The notes: generated by a model from the sequence alone, not told the origin. Counted from the first letter of the stretch, positions 28,805 to 38,133 are shown. The stretch: 64,000 bases of DNA from Bacteroidota bacterium (GCA_016711825.1 JADJSG010000009.1:186001-250000); one strand, 5' to 3'. Translations and numbers: made by a program.

Positions 28805-30598
28805 ATGATGAAAAATATCAGAAACTTTTGCATTATTGCACATATTGATCATGGCAAAAGCACCTTAGCTGACCGATTGCTCGAGCATACCAAAACAATC
28901 ACCGAACGTCAAATGACCAATCAGGTATTGGATGATATGGATTTAGAACGCGAAAAAGGAATCACCATTAAAAGTCATGCCATTCAAATTAATTATCCAT
29001 ACAAAGGGGAAGAATATGTTTTTAATTTAATCGACACACCCGGTCATGTTGATTTTAGTTATGAAGTAAGTCGCGCCCTTGCTGCTTGTGAAGGTGCCTT
29101 ATTACTGGTAGATGCTTCACAAGGCATACAAGCACAAACCATCTCCAATCTATATTTAGCGATTGAAAACAATCTTGAAATCATTCCGGTGATTAATAAA
29201 ATAGATATGGAAGGCGCGATGATTCCTGAAGTAAAAGATCAAATTATAGAACTCATCGGTTGCAAAGAAGAAGACATTCTTTTGGCAAGCGGTAAAAGTG
29301 GTATAGGTATTGAAGAAATATTACACGCCATTATCGAACGTATTCCGGCTCCAAAAGGTGATTATGAAGCTCCTTTGCAGGCTTTGATTTTTGATAGTGT
29401 TTTTAATAGTTTCAGAGGAATCATTGTTTATTATCGAATATTTAATGGTGTATTAAGAAAAGGAGATAAAATTAAATTTTCGAACACAGGGCTTGAATAT
29501 GAAGCTGATGAAGTAGGAATCTTGAAATTTGGATTAGAAGAAAAAAAAGAAGTAAAGGCTGGAGATGTAGGTTATATTATTACAGGTATCAAGGTAGCCA
29601 AAGAAGTTAAAGTGGGTGATACCATCACTAAAACCAACAATCCCTGTTTAGAATCAATCCATGGATTTGAAGATGTAAAACCCATGGTATTTGCAGGTAT
29701 TTATCCTGTAGAAACTGATCAGTTTGAAGAGCTCAGAGGTTGTATGGAAAAGTTACAACTCAATGATGCTTCTCTGACCTTTGAATTAGAAACTTCACAA
29801 GCATTGGGATTTGGTTTCAGATGTGGCTTTTTAGGATTGCTGCATATGGAAATTATTCAGGAAAGACTTGAAAGAGAATTTAATCAAATGGTGATAACTA
29901 CGGTTCCCAACGTAAGTTTTAAAGCCACTACCACAAAGGGTGAACTGATAACAGTAAACAACCCAACAGAGATGCCCGACCCAAGCAGACTTGAAGTGAT
30001 TGAAGAGCCATTTATCAAAGCTCAAATAATTACTAAGCCTGAATATATTGGTAATATCATGACACTTTGTATTGGCAAAAGGGGCATGTTGATCAATCAG
30101 TCGTACCTAACTCCTACTCGTATTGAGTTAACCTTTGAAATGCCTTTAACAGAAATTGTATTTGATTTTTATGACAAACTTAAAAGTCAAACACGTGGTT
30201 ATGCTTCTTTTGACTATCATCCGATTGATATGCGTCCTAGTGATATTGTAAAAATGGATATATTACTCAATGGAGATAAAGTAGATGCCTTGAGTGCTTT
30301 GATACATAGAGGACGTGCGCAAGAATTTGGCAGAAAGCTTTGTGAAAAATTGAAAGAACTCTTACCTCGTCAACAATTTCAAATTGCCATACAAGCCGCT
30401 ATTGGTGCTAAAGTAGTATCGCGCGAAACCATCAGTGCCATGCGTAAAGATGTAACTGCTAAATGTTATGGTGGCGATATTAGTCGTAAACGAAAACTTT
30501 TAGATAAACAAAAAGAAGGCAAAAAAAGAATGCGTCAAATAGGTAATGTAGAAGTGCCACAAGAAGCATTTTTAGCAGTCTTAAAACTGGATGATTAG
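28805..30598 (+). CDS. lepA: Elongation factor 4 (LepA)
   Basis: 597 residues from the ATG at 28805 ('[20 protein letters not shown]'). The in-frame codon at 28769 precedes the likely promoter and is rejected. LepA is a ribosome-dependent GTPase that back-translocates or remodels stalled ribosomes and affects initiation. G1 is 'AHIDHGKS', the switch region is '[10 protein letters not shown]', G3 'DTPGHVDF' and G4 'NKID'. EF-G-like domains II, III and V follow, then the LepA-specific C-terminal domain ('[31 protein letters not shown]'), which distinguishes it from EF-G and TypA/BipA. Full length, no anomalies. Confidence 0.97.
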   Translation: MMKNIRNFCIIAHIDHGKSTLADRLLEHTKTITERQMTNQVLDDMDLEREKGITIKSHAIQINYPYKGEEYVFNLIDTPGHVDFSYEVSRALAACEGALLLVDASQGIQAQTISNLYLAIENNLEIIPVINKIDMEGAMIPEVKDQIIELIGCKEEDILLASGKSGIGIEEILHAIIERIPAPKGDYEAPLQALIFDSVFNSFRGIIVYYRIFNGVLRKGDKIKFSNTGLEYEADEVGILKFGLEEKKEVKAGDVGYIITGIKVAKEVKVGDTITKTNNPCLESIHGFEDVKPMVFAGIYPVETDQFEELRGCMEKLQLNDASLTFELETSQALGFGFRCGFLGLLHMEIIQERLEREFNQMVITTVPNVSFKATTTKGELITVNNPTEMPDPSRLEVIEEPFIKAQIITKPEYIGNIMTLCIGKRGMLINQSYLTPTRIELTFEMPLTEIVFDFYDKLKSQTRGYASFDYHPIDMRPSDIVKMDILLNGDKVDALSALIHRGRAQEFGRKLCEKLKELLPRQQFQIAIQAAIGAKVVSRETISAMRKDVTAKCYGGDISRKRKLLDKQKEGKKRMRQIGNVEVPQEAFLAVLKLDD

Positions 30599-30646
30599 CA
30601 CTTGTACAATTCTGTAAATTAATTGTAAAATTATATTCTTTAAACG

Positions 30647-30674
30647 TTTGACATATCGCTTTACCCTATATTCG
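30647..30674 (+). promoter_or_regulatory. Candidate promoter of the EGF-like lipoprotein gene
   Basis: TTTG at 30647-30650 and TATATTCG at 30667-30674 (one mismatch to TAnnTTTG), with a spacer of 16 bases, lie 35 bases before the ATG. Confidence 0.42.
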
Positions 30675-30709
30675 CATCATTATAAACTAAAAAATAAAAT
30701 TAAAAAAAC

Positions 30710-31210
30710 ATGAAAAACCTTAAATCTATTTTAATGGCTTCATTCCTAACTGTAGGAATTTTCTCAACTGCATTATTTACATCTTGTAATCAAGACAAAT
30801 GCAAAGACACTGTTTGTAACAATGGTGGTACATGTAATGAAACTGATGGAAGTTGCAACTGTCCAGTGGGCTATGAAGGAAGTAACTGCGAAACATTATC
30901 AAGAACCAAGCTAATCGGAAGTTTTCTTTTAAATGGATCTGATAGTGATGGAGGTACATATACTGGATTAGTTACCACAACTTCTGTTTCAGGTGCTAGC
31001 AAAACAAAATTCATTTTAAACATACAAGGAGCTTTTATACTTACATGTACAATGTCTTCAGCAAGTTCATTTACAATTGACAATGCAACAATCGCTGGCT
31101 TCACTTATACTGGAAGTGGTACTTTTGTTGGTTCTACATTAACAATATCTATCACTGAAACTGATGGAATTGATACTGTAATATACTCTTTTAACGGTAA
31201 CAAACAATAA
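30710..31210 (+). CDS. Lipoprotein with one EGF-like domain
   Basis: 166-residue lipoprotein with lipobox 'ALFTSC' and Cys26. Residues 31-60 carry six cysteines (31, 36, 42, 49, 51, 60) in EGF order, with 'NNGGTC' and 'CNCPVGYEGSNC' matching the EGF consensus including the C-terminal GY.G..C. The remaining 100 residues are Thr/Ser/Gly-rich and beta-like ('IGSFLLNGSDSDGGTYTGL', 'FTYTGSGTFVGSTLTISITETDG'), resembling small lipocalin-like or eight-strand domains of Bacteroidota lipoproteins. EGF-like lipoproteins of this layout recur in the phylum. Role unknown; surface or periplasmic binding is likely. Its own promoter and terminator make it monocistronic. Confidence 0.8.
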   Translation: MKNLKSILMASFLTVGIFSTALFTSCNQDKCKDTVCNNGGTCNETDGSCNCPVGYEGSNCETLSRTKLIGSFLLNGSDSDGGTYTGLVTTTSVSGASKTKFILNIQGAFILTCTMSSASSFTIDNATIAGFTYTGSGTFVGSTLTISITETDGIDTVIYSFNGNKQ

Positions 31211-31228
31211 TTTTATAATTTAATCTAT

Positions 31229-31265
31229 AAAAAAATCGCTTCCAAATTGGAAGCGATTTTTTTAT
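31229..31265 (+). terminator. Rho-independent terminator after EGF-like lipoprotein
   Basis: Stem CGCTTCCA / TGGAAGCG with loop AAT, extended by AAAAAT / ATTTTTT on the two sides. The symmetric A and T tracts would let it work in either direction. Confidence 0.9.
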
Positions 31266-31659
31266 ATTATTAAAAAGTGAAATAATTCTATTTAAATACG
31301 CTTTCTTAAATCGGTCTTGTAATTTTAAATCTTAGCAGCCTTTTAGGAACAAAAAAACATTAAGGAAACACAAATTATAATGAGGAGAAAAATCTTGAGG
31401 TGAGAAAAATGCCAGTTATGTTCGCTATGGCGATTGTTAGCAGTAGTCTTTCAGTTATTAAATTTTACTGATTATAGGTTTTCCAGTTAATGAATCTATT
31501 CTATAGAAAATGTTTCTCTAAGTATAATCCTTATCTATCACACTTACCTTGTAACAATAAAGTACTATAATTTGACCACTGTCTATTCTTAGTATATTAC
31601 TTTCTTACAGCAAATTTCATTCAAATGAGCATCAGTTTCTCCCGACAAATAATGTGGTT
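31266..31659. other. Gene-free AT-rich stretch
   Basis: No gene supported. It includes an element near 31432-31461 reading GTTATGTTCGCTATGGCGATTG, richer in GC than its surroundings. The neighbourhood contains a decayed gene, so this may be eroding sequence. Confidence 0.4.
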
Positions 31660-32045
31660 CTATATCTTAAGCGGTGAATTTATATTCGTCCCACTTTTTA
31701 CATCTAATCTAACTAAAAATAATTTGTCTGTGTTGAATTCAACTCCAGTTTTTAATAAGATCCAATCATTAAGTTTAATTAATTGCTCATCTTTATTCCA
31801 TTTATAAATATTATATATGCCTTCACAAATATCTACAATATAGCTTTTATAATTCCATTTATAAGAAATTTTCAAGTTCGAACTTTGATGATCAGAATTG
31901 TAAACAGAATTTCATATTAAGATTCCTCCTATATCTTGCTTAATTTCAACACTTTTATACCCTGTATCAAAACTTGATTATATTAGATTGATACACAAAA
32001 TATATAGGGCAAAAATTATTACGATAATAAGTCCAATGTTTTCAT
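31660..32045 (-). pseudogene. Decayed small membrane-anchored protein gene
   Basis: An ATG at 32045 is followed by a poly-A run. Adding one A restores the frame 'MKNIGLIIVIIFALYILCINLI', a typical membrane anchor or signal segment. The same frame then continues as coding-like sequence ('SSFDTGYKSVEIKQDIGGILI', 'NSVYNSDHQSSNLKISYKWNY', 'YNIYKWNKDEQLIKLNDWILL', 'FLVRLDVKSGTNI') to a TAG at 31660. In-frame TAA (31978-31980) and TGA (31912-31914) interrupt it. Three lesions in about 128 codons, with protein-like character between them, point to a pseudogene. The family is not recognised. The alternative is chance open frame in AT-rich DNA; the hydrophobic start argues against that. Confidence 0.45.
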
Positions 32046-32392
32046 TTTAAGTATACTGTTTACAGTAATGTTAGTTAATGCGCTCCTTTTTAACCAATAT
32101 AAGATTCATAACTTTGCAAAGGTTGAACACGAGGCATACTATTCAAAGTTAAAAAAATATTCACAAAGGGCATGTATGTATATTGCTACAGTTTCGTGTT
32201 AGATAAACGGTAATATCTTTGTTCAATTACAATAATCAGTAGATCTTAAACTTATATTGCATTTTAAATTCTTTTTTATACTAAATCGGAATATTCTAAC
32301 TTTGATTTAATTAAGGGAAAGTTTTATTTTTATAAAAATAAAACAATTTTAAAATTTACATTTGGTCGAATGTACTATTCGAAACAAAAAAA
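32046..32392. other. Gene-free AT-rich stretch
   Basis: No gene supported. It probably held the promoter of the decayed minus-strand gene. It ends at the terminator of the small-lipoprotein operon. Confidence 0.4.
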
Positions 32393-32423
32393 TGAAGCTA
32401 TTTTTAGTTTTAAAATAGCTTCA
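32386..32423 (-). terminator. Rho-independent terminator of the small-lipoprotein operon
   Basis: Stem TGAAGCTATTTT (32393-32404) pairs with AAAATAGCTTCA (32412-32423). On the minus strand a run of seven T follows (32386-32392). It lies about 23 bases after the stop of the 159-residue lipoprotein. Confidence 0.88.
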
Positions 32424-32445
32424 ATTTTTACTATAATTAAATTCC

Positions 32446-32925
32446 TTATTTTTTCTGATCACTTAGGCTTTTTAATCCACCTTTTGTATTTCCTTTTGAT
32501 TCATTTTCCTTTGTTTTGCTTTGATCACTCAATCCTTTTAAGCCCCCTTGTTTACCTTCTCCCTTTTTATTTTGATCTGACAATTGTTTTAGTCCTTTAG
32601 GCTCCACTTTCACAGGTTCAGTTTTCACTGGTTCAGTTTTAGTAGTAGTCTTAGTGGTAGTGGTTTTAGTCGTTGTTGACTTTGGTGCAGGAGCAGGTGC
32701 CTTCATTTTACCCATTTTCACTAAAATACTGTCTTTTTTCAATTGAGCAGCCTGCATAATTTGGGCATCACAGTTTGCTTTCATTTTATCAGTTTCTTCT
32801 TTCACTTTAGCTTCCACTTTAGCATCCATTTCTGCTTGTGTTGGTCCTTGAGGTGTGTTGTTGCATGAAGCAAACATGATGCCTGCAAGTGCAGGTATAA
32901 TGATATATTTTAAATTATTCGTCAT
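32446..32925 (-). CDS. Small lipoprotein with Thr/Lys-rich linker and GLKxLSDQ repeats
   Basis: 159-residue lipoprotein with lipobox 'MFASC' and Cys21. Residues 32-70 are a charged helix with one cysteine ('AKVEAKVKEETDKMKANC'). Residues about 73-110 are a low-complexity linker of Ala-Pro, Thr-Lys and Pro-Val-Glu-Lys. The last 50 residues repeat 'GLKQLSDQ', 'GLKGLSDQ' and 'GLKSLSDQ', separated by Lys/Glu/Gly-rich spacers. The protein is very basic overall. The helix is related to the neighbouring 79-residue lipoprotein, with the same 13-residue spacing from Cys to Asp-Ser. It probably spans from the outer membrane to bind peptidoglycan or another polymer (inference). Family not recognised. 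Confidence 0.72.
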   Translation of the reverse strand: MTNNLKYIIIPALAGIMFASCNNTPQGPTQAEMDAKVEAKVKEETDKMKANCDAQIMQAAQLKKDSILVKMGKMKAPAPAPKSTTTKTTTTKTTTKTEPVKTEPVKVEPKGLKQLSDQNKKGEGKQGGLKGLSDQSKTKENESKGNTKGGLKSLSDQKK

Positions 32926-32957
32926 GATATATTTTATTTATTTTTAGGTTAATTAAA

Positions 32958-33197
32958 TTAAAGAGCAGCATTCGCCATTTGTGCAGCGTTTACCAATGAG
33001 TCCGTTTTGTACTTTACTTCTGTTGCCATGCGTGTTTCGCATTCAGAAATGGCGGTTGCACTGGCTGCTTCAATTTTGCTGGCTGCCATTGAATCAACTT
33101 TTGCTTGAACTGCAGCGGGGTCCATGGCTTTTTCACCACAGGCATTGAGTAGGGCTACTAAACATAGTGCCGAGATAGATGTTAAGACTTTTTTCAT
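32958..33197 (-). CDS. Small helical lipoprotein, related to downstream neighbour
   Basis: 79-residue lipoprotein with lipobox 'LLNAC' and Cys20. The mature part is one Ala-rich amphipathic helix with a single cysteine ('AVQAKVDSMAASKIEAASATA', 'SECETRMATEVKYKTDSLV'). It matches the helix of the 159-residue lipoprotein in layout: AKV start, single Cys, then Asp-Ser 13 residues later. The two genes are 32 bases apart on the same strand and share a terminator, so a duplication with later C-terminal extension of one copy is likely. The helix recalls Lpp-like coiled coils, but no C-terminal Lys-Arg anchor is present. Function unknown. Confidence 0.7.
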   Translation of the reverse strand: MKKVLTSISALCLVALLNACGEKAMDPAAVQAKVDSMAASKIEAASATAISECETRMATEVKYKTDSLVNAAQMANAAL

Positions 33198-33294
33198 TTT
33201 TTATATAATTTGTTCAAAAGTAATCATGTAAGGCTAATAATAAATGCTTAATATTTGAAACTAACAAAAATTTAAGTAAAACACTTGTATTTTG

Positions 33295-33334
33295 AAATAA
33301 AAAATGCCGATATCATTTATTGATATCGGCATTT
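33295..33334 (-). terminator. Rho-independent terminator after S8 protease
   Basis: Stem AAATGCCGATATCA / TGATATCGGCATTT with a 5-base loop, followed on the minus strand by TTTTATTTC. It lies 19 bases after the protease stop. Confidence 0.9.
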
Positions 33335-33352
33335 AAAAACATTATTAAAAAA

Positions 33353-36300
33353 TTAGAGTTTAGTTAATTTTATTTTCTCACTCTTAGCACCGTCATGAAT
33401 GTCAATCAGATAATACCCAGCAGGGAACTCAGCAATATTAATAGCTGTTTCGGTTATGCCCTGCCCTATCTCAATAGTATTGTTGACAATAATTTGTCCT
33501 GTAACATTATAAATTGTGTATTGAATTGTTTTAGTTACATGACTATTCATAGCTAAGATATAATTTCCATCAGAAGGATTTGGATAAATTAAATATTTTT
33601 CTTGATCCATATCATTTACCCCTGAGGCTATGGCATTTTTTGTAATTAAATTGATATTGTCAATATAAAGATTATTTCCATTTTTATTGCTTCCTCTAAA
33701 CTTTACAAATACTTTTTGACCTTTATAAGCTGATAAATCTACTTGATCTTTACGCCATTGATTTTGCAAAGAAGGAGAGAAAATGGTATTCATCATCCCA
33801 ACAGTTGCTAAGTTAGCGCCCCATTTTTTATAATTTAAAGGTGCATAGTTATCATTACAAAATGGTGATACCCACATACTCAAGGTATCGGTTTCTGCAG
33901 GGCCATATGCATGAGCAATATCAAAGGTCAATAATACAGAATCCATAGATACATTGGTCAAATCAAACATAGGTGTTTCTAAATCGTCAATGGCATTTTT
34001 AGATTGATAGTTAAAGAAATCCATATAAGCTGCATGCGTATTACCAACATTAGCTCCAGACAAACAGAATATTTTTTGCCATTTTACATTATTATCATAA
34101 TCCAACACTTTCCATCCATTGGGAGCAAACAAAGGTCCTTCAAAATCCTGTACCATAGCGGGCGGTGTAAATACAACAGGTGCCAATACGGTAGAAGTTG
34201 CCATCGAAGTATCGTTGTTGTTGTTGATATCACCGGTGGTATGTACCCATGTTTTTATGTTGTAAATACCTGCATTGAGCATATTGACAGTGGTTGTGAA
34301 TGTATAAATAATAGAATCGCCGATATTAAGCGCTCCAGGTATTATTTCACTCACTACAGGTGCAGCATTCACTTGGTAATAAACAGGTAAATTCAATAAA
34401 TTTTTCAAGCCTATATTTTTAATTTTAACTTTTACAGGTACATTACCATTTGCAGCACAAGCATACACATTGGTAAAAGGTAAAATAGTTTCTACATTAT
34501 AGGCATCATCTAAGCAATTGATATCGCCGGGTAATTTTCTATAAGCAATACATTTTCTGCCATTGGCGCCATTTGTTGTTTCTAATGCTGCCACAGCAAA
34601 ATAAAAGGTATCGGTTGTATTTACTCCTGTATTGATATAAAAATCGTTGGTCACAGAAGTTCCGATTTCTTCCATATATTTAGTCCCTAATTGGTAAATT
34701 TTATACCCATTTGCATTAGGCGTTGCATTCCATTTTAAATGAAAATTACTACCACATGCAGTATCTACTGTTAAACCAGTTGGGACACCCATCACAGAAA
34801 ACAAGGTATCACTAATATCTAAAACACCACCTCGGTCAATACGCATAAGCATTTGCCCTGTGTTTAAACTTGCTGAAGGGGTCCAGTCATAATATCTTCT
34901 GTCACCAGGAATACTGGCCGCAACTACATTCCATGTGGCACCAGCATCAGATGAAATTTCTAATTTAAAGGTTCCTAAATTATTACCATAGGCATCCCAT
35001 CTGACACGTTCAGCATATCCAGATGCAAATGACTCGCCTCCTTGTGGATAGGTAAGTGTTAAACTATCAGAAATAAATTCATAGGTTACTACAAATACTT
35101 GTGGACCTTGAGGCACATCAGTACCTGCAATATTAATTGTATAATTTCCACTTACCAATGAGTCAATGGTTACTTGTTCTACATTGTTAATTGAATCTGT
35201 ATTTCGCACTGCTAAAGCACTCAAAGCACCTACATTAGGCGCATTGTTTAAAACCCATGGCTTATATACTGTATTGGCAGGACTTGAAACAGTCATATCT
35301 AAATTATTAACCAAAACAATTGAATTTCCCGGGCTTCCAGCTAAATCATGCCAATAACACATTACTTTCAATTGTCTTGTACCTGTAGGTATATTAATAT
35401 TAAATGTTTTAGTACCTCCATTATTGACTGAATCAATCATAAACTGGTTACTGTTCATCACTTTAAACGCCCTTCTGGCATTGATTCTACCAAATCCATA
35501 TATAAAATCAGGACCTCTGTTGCCAATATCATCAGCAGTGTTTAATAAAAGGGCTTTCATTAAGGCACTGCTGGGATCAGCCCCTGCATGGGTTTCTTTA
35601 TAGGCTTGCCATAAACTTGCTAAAGTGCCTGCTACGCCTGGACAAGCCATCGAAGTACCTGTAAAATTATCATAGGTATTATCAGGTTGGGTAGAATTTA
35701 CACTTGTACCTACTGCACAAATTTCTGGTTTGATTCTACCGTCTTCTGATGGGCCTCTGCTTGAAGAAGCAGCTATATCATCATCTTTTTCAACATTGCC
35801 CACTGCAATAACATTTTTACCCGCTTTATATCCACCTGTGATGGTAAAATAACCCTGGGCAACGCCACCACATGTAGTATTACCGCTATTACCTGCTGAA
35901 TGAATACTGATTAATGATGGTTTTGAATTGATTAAATTATCTGCACTCACTGAGCTGTTATTATACCCATCGTTGCAACCTTGTCCAAGCGAATTAGAAG
36001 TAATACGAACACCTTGTGTATTATAATGTGTAGGTGCATTGCTTAGGTTTTGATAGTCATCATAGATATGCAAATCAGCTCCTTTGCCATTTCCTTTCAT
36101 CACAGGGTCAAAATTTCCAGCACCGCCTACAATACCAGCAACGTGGTCGCAATGCGTGCCTCCCATACCCAAGTTTACCGGATGAAAAAACAAACGACCT
36201 TTAAAATCAATATGAGGGCCAATACCGCCATCGTCGCCCACTGCTACCGAAATGCCTTTGCCATCATAATGTAAACCAGTTGCATAGTCTGCATCAATAT

Positions 36301-36943
36301 TGTTCATTCTATGATCTGTTCTACCTCGATCGTTTTCTAGCTTTCCAGGCGCATCGGTTGCTATAACAATTTTAACCCATGGAAGTTGCGCAATTGCTTC
36401 AATTTGCGATTCTTTAATTTGCACTTTTGCAATGGACTCACTTTGCCAAGCAATGAATGCATAATCATGCTTTTTGAGTTCGGAAATAACTTGTTCATTG
36501 CTAATATTTGCATAAGTATAAATTAATATCTCTACTTCATTGCCAGGTTTTTGAATCCAGTCTGGCAATGGTCTATCCATTAATTGCTTTGATAATTTAT
36601 ACTTTGCTTCATAAGGCAAAATACTTTTAATGCCATACTTGTTTAATTGATTTACATCGGTACTAGCTGGAATAGAAGCTATAAAAGCCCATCTTGGTAT
36701 ATAATCAAAAAACTGAATACCTGTTTCTTTGCTTATTTCATTTCTATCTTGTTGAGAGGTTGAAGCTGAAAATTGAACTAGGCAATACACTTGTTGATTG
36801 AATTGCGATGTTTGCCATTGATTAAAATTATCGATACGGCCTACATTCGCACTAGCTTGAATTTCACCAGATTTTAAATAAATTTTTTGAGCTTGTGCCT
36901 GAAAAGTTAAAAAAGCAACAAAGATTAGTAATGTTTTTTTCAT
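33353..36943 (-). CDS. Subtilisin-like (S8) serine protease with T9SS sorting domain
   Basis: 1196-residue exported protease (signal peptide 'LLIFVAFLTFQAQA'). Residues about 20-200 are a long propeptide-like region. The S8 catalytic domain has Asp in 'VAVGDDGGIGPHIDF' (about 237), His in 'GTHCDHVAGIVGG' (about 262), oxyanion Asn in 'HSAGNSGN' and Ser in 'GTSMACPGVAG' (about 429). The His motif reads H-C-D-H-V-A-G where classical members have H-G-T-H-V-A-G. Then follow a C-terminal beta domain, a KWD/BNR-like segment ('RVRWDAYGNNLGTFKLEIS'), an FN3 domain ('GLTVDTACGSNFHLKWNATPNANGYKIYQ'), a MAM-like choice-of-anchor domain and a T9SS sorting domain ('IYPNPSDGNYILAM', 'FPAGYYLIDIHDG'). It probably degrades extracellular protein. 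Monocistronic. Confidence 0.92.
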   Translation of the reverse strand: MKKTLLIFVAFLTFQAQAQKIYLKSGEIQASANVGRIDNFNQWQTSQFNQQVYCLVQFSASTSQQDRNEISKETGIQFFDYIPRWAFIASIPASTDVNQLNKYGIKSILPYEAKYKLSKQLMDRPLPDWIQKPGNEVEILIYTYANISNEQVISELKKHDYAFIAWQSESIAKVQIKESQIEAIAQLPWVKIVIATDAPGKLENDRGRTDHRMNNIDADYATGLHYDGKGISVAVGDDGGIGPHIDFKGRLFFHPVNLGMGGTHCDHVAGIVGGAGNFDPVMKGNGKGADLHIYDDYQNLSNAPTHYNTQGVRITSNSLGQGCNDGYNNSSVSADNLINSKPSLISIHSAGNSGNTTCGGVAQGYFTITGGYKAGKNVIAVGNVEKDDDIAASSSRGPSEDGRIKPEICAVGTSVNSTQPDNTYDNFTGTSMACPGVAGTLASLWQAYKETHAGADPSSALMKALLLNTADDIGNRGPDFIYGFGRINARRAFKVMNSNQFMIDSVNNGGTKTFNINIPTGTRQLKVMCYWHDLAGSPGNSIVLVNNLDMTVSSPANTVYKPWVLNNAPNVGALSALAVRNTDSINNVEQVTIDSLVSGNYTINIAGTDVPQGPQVFVVTYEFISDSLTLTYPQGGESFASGYAERVRWDAYGNNLGTFKLEISSDAGATWNVVAASIPGDRRYYDWTPSASLNTGQMLMRIDRGGVLDISDTLFSVMGVPTGLTVDTACGSNFHLKWNATPNANGYKIYQLGTKYMEEIGTSVTNDFYINTGVNTTDTFYFAVAALETTNGANGRKCIAYRKLPGDINCLDDAYNVETILPFTNVYACAANGNVPVKVKIKNIGLKNLLNLPVYYQVNAAPVVSEIIPGALNIGDSIIYTFTTTVNMLNAGIYNIKTWVHTTGDINNNNDTSMATSTVLAPVVFTPPAMVQDFEGPLFAPNGWKVLDYDNNVKWQKIFCLSGANVGNTHAAYMDFFNYQSKNAIDDLETPMFDLTNVSMDSVLLTFDIAHAYGPAETDTLSMWVSPFCNDNYAPLNYKKWGANLATVGMMNTIFSPSLQNQWRKDQVDLSAYKGQKVFVKFRGSNKNGNNLYIDNINLITKNAIASGVNDMDQEKYLIYPNPSDGNYILAMNSHVTKTIQYTIYNVTGQIIVNNTIEIGQGITETAINIAEFPAGYYLIDIHDGAKSEKIKLTKL

Positions 36944-36965
36944 TGAATGTTGTTTTGAAATCGAA

Positions 36966-36998
36966 TAAAATTAAAGAATAATTTTGAAATAAATCAAA
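36966..36998 (-). promoter_or_regulatory. Candidate promoter of the S8 protease gene
   Basis: On the minus strand TTTG (36998-36995) and TAATTTTA (36973-36966, last base off consensus) are 21 bases apart, 22 bases before the ATG. Confidence 0.4.
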
Positions 36999-37086
36999 TT
37001 GTTCGCTTAAAAGACTAATAAATTCAGCGAATAGTTGGTTTTTGCAGTTAAATTCATCACCAGTTAATGAGCAATACTTTATAATG

Positions 37087-38133
37087 TTAGGCTAACCAGG
37101 CCATTGCATTGTCAAATAGCATCATTTGCTTTACTTCATCAGCCAAATCTAGCGATTCGATGAGCGCACCAGGTATATGCTCACCCAATGGAAATGGATA
37201 ATCACTTCCGCAACAAATTTTTTCATTTCCTATCGTTTGTTGCAATAAGTGAAATGCGTTTTCATCATGTACCAGACTATCTACCCAAAACTGACCTAAA
37301 TAATTTCGTGGGTTATGAGGGTTGTCGATGGCACATAAATCAGGCCTTACGTTAAATCCATGTTCAATACGACCAATGGTGGCTGGGAAAGAACCTCCTC
37401 CATGGGCAAATGCAATTTTCAAGCCCGGAAAATGAGTTAAAACACCTCCAAAAATAATGCTGCAGATAGCGCGTGAAGTTTCTGCTGGCATACCTACTAA
37501 CCAAGGAAGCCAATATTTCGACATCTCATTTTCACCCATCATATCCCATGGATGTATAAAAATACTACAATTGAGTTGTTGAGCAGCCTCCCAAAAAGGA
37601 AAAAAATATTTGTCGCTTAAATTGCGTTGATTGATATTGGAACCTATTTCAATCCCTGGCATTTTAAGTTCAGTAACCACACGTTCCATTTCACGAATGG
37701 CTATATCAATGTCTTGTAAAGGCACCGTACCTAAACCGATAAATTGTTTCGGATATAAATCGACACAAGTTGCAATGTGGTCATTAAAAAAACGAGATGT
37801 TTCAAGACCATGAGCAGGCTTGGCCCAGTAATTAAACAATACAGGTATGGTAGAAAGTACTTGAATGTCAACATGGGTGTTTGACATATCAATGATCCTG
37901 TCTTTTGGTTCCCAGCAATTGGATTCAATTTCTCGAAAAAATTTATCCCCTTTCATCATTTTTGCACAACAAGGTTTACCCTGCAAAGAGGATGAATGTG
38001 CATGTTCTAAATGTATAAAATCGCCATAACCAAATTTTTCAAACCAATTTGGAATCTTTTCAGGCATGATATGGGTGTGTATATCTATTTTTTTCAAACC
38101 TTTCAAATTATTGTTGAGGTACAATGATAACAA
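37087..38133 (-). CDS. 2-amino-3-carboxymuconate-6-semialdehyde decarboxylase-type amidohydrolase
   Basis: 348-residue amidohydrolase-2 family decarboxylase, closely fitting ACMSD of the kynurenine and 3-hydroxyanthranilate/2-nitrobenzoate pathways. That enzyme decarboxylates 2-amino-3-carboxymuconate semialdehyde and diverts flux away from quinolinate. Visible signatures are His19-x-His21 in 'KIDIHTHIMPEK', the family stretch 'KPCCAKMMKGDKFFREIESNCW', 'HPWDMMGENEMSKYWLPWLVGMPAE', 'FAHGGGSFPATIGRIEHGFNVRPDLC' and the metal/catalytic Asp in 'CCGSDYPFPLG'. Zn-dependent, cytosolic, homodimeric in known members. No other kynurenine-pathway gene is in the window. The start is slightly uncertain, since residues 1-14 are not conserved. 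Alternative: another decarboxylase of the same subfamily. Confidence 0.88.
   Translation of the reverse strand: MLSLYLNNNLKGLKKIDIHTHIMPEKIPNWFEKFGYGDFIHLEHAHSSSLQGKPCCAKMMKGDKFFREIESNCWEPKDRIIDMSNTHVDIQVLSTIPVLFNYWAKPAHGLETSRFFNDHIATCVDLYPKQFIGLGTVPLQDIDIAIREMERVVTELKMPGIEIGSNINQRNLSDKYFFPFWEAAQQLNCSIFIHPWDMMGENEMSKYWLPWLVGMPAETSRAICSIIFGGVLTHFPGLKIAFAHGGGSFPATIGRIEHGFNVRPDLCAIDNPHNPRNYLGQFWVDSLVHDENAFHLLQQTIGNEKICCGSDYPFPLGEHIPGALIESLDLADEVKQMMLFDNAMAWLA

Noticed and set aside
31432..31461. attC-like or integron-cassette site (GTTATGTTCGCTATGGCGATTG), and a similar patch near 57770
   Set aside because: The RYYYAAC/GTTRRRY core pair is not met, no integrase is present, and the two patches are not clearly alike.
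31625..31807. 60-codon open frame on the plus strand
   Set aside because: It is antisense to the better-supported pseudogene frame and has no homology-like features.
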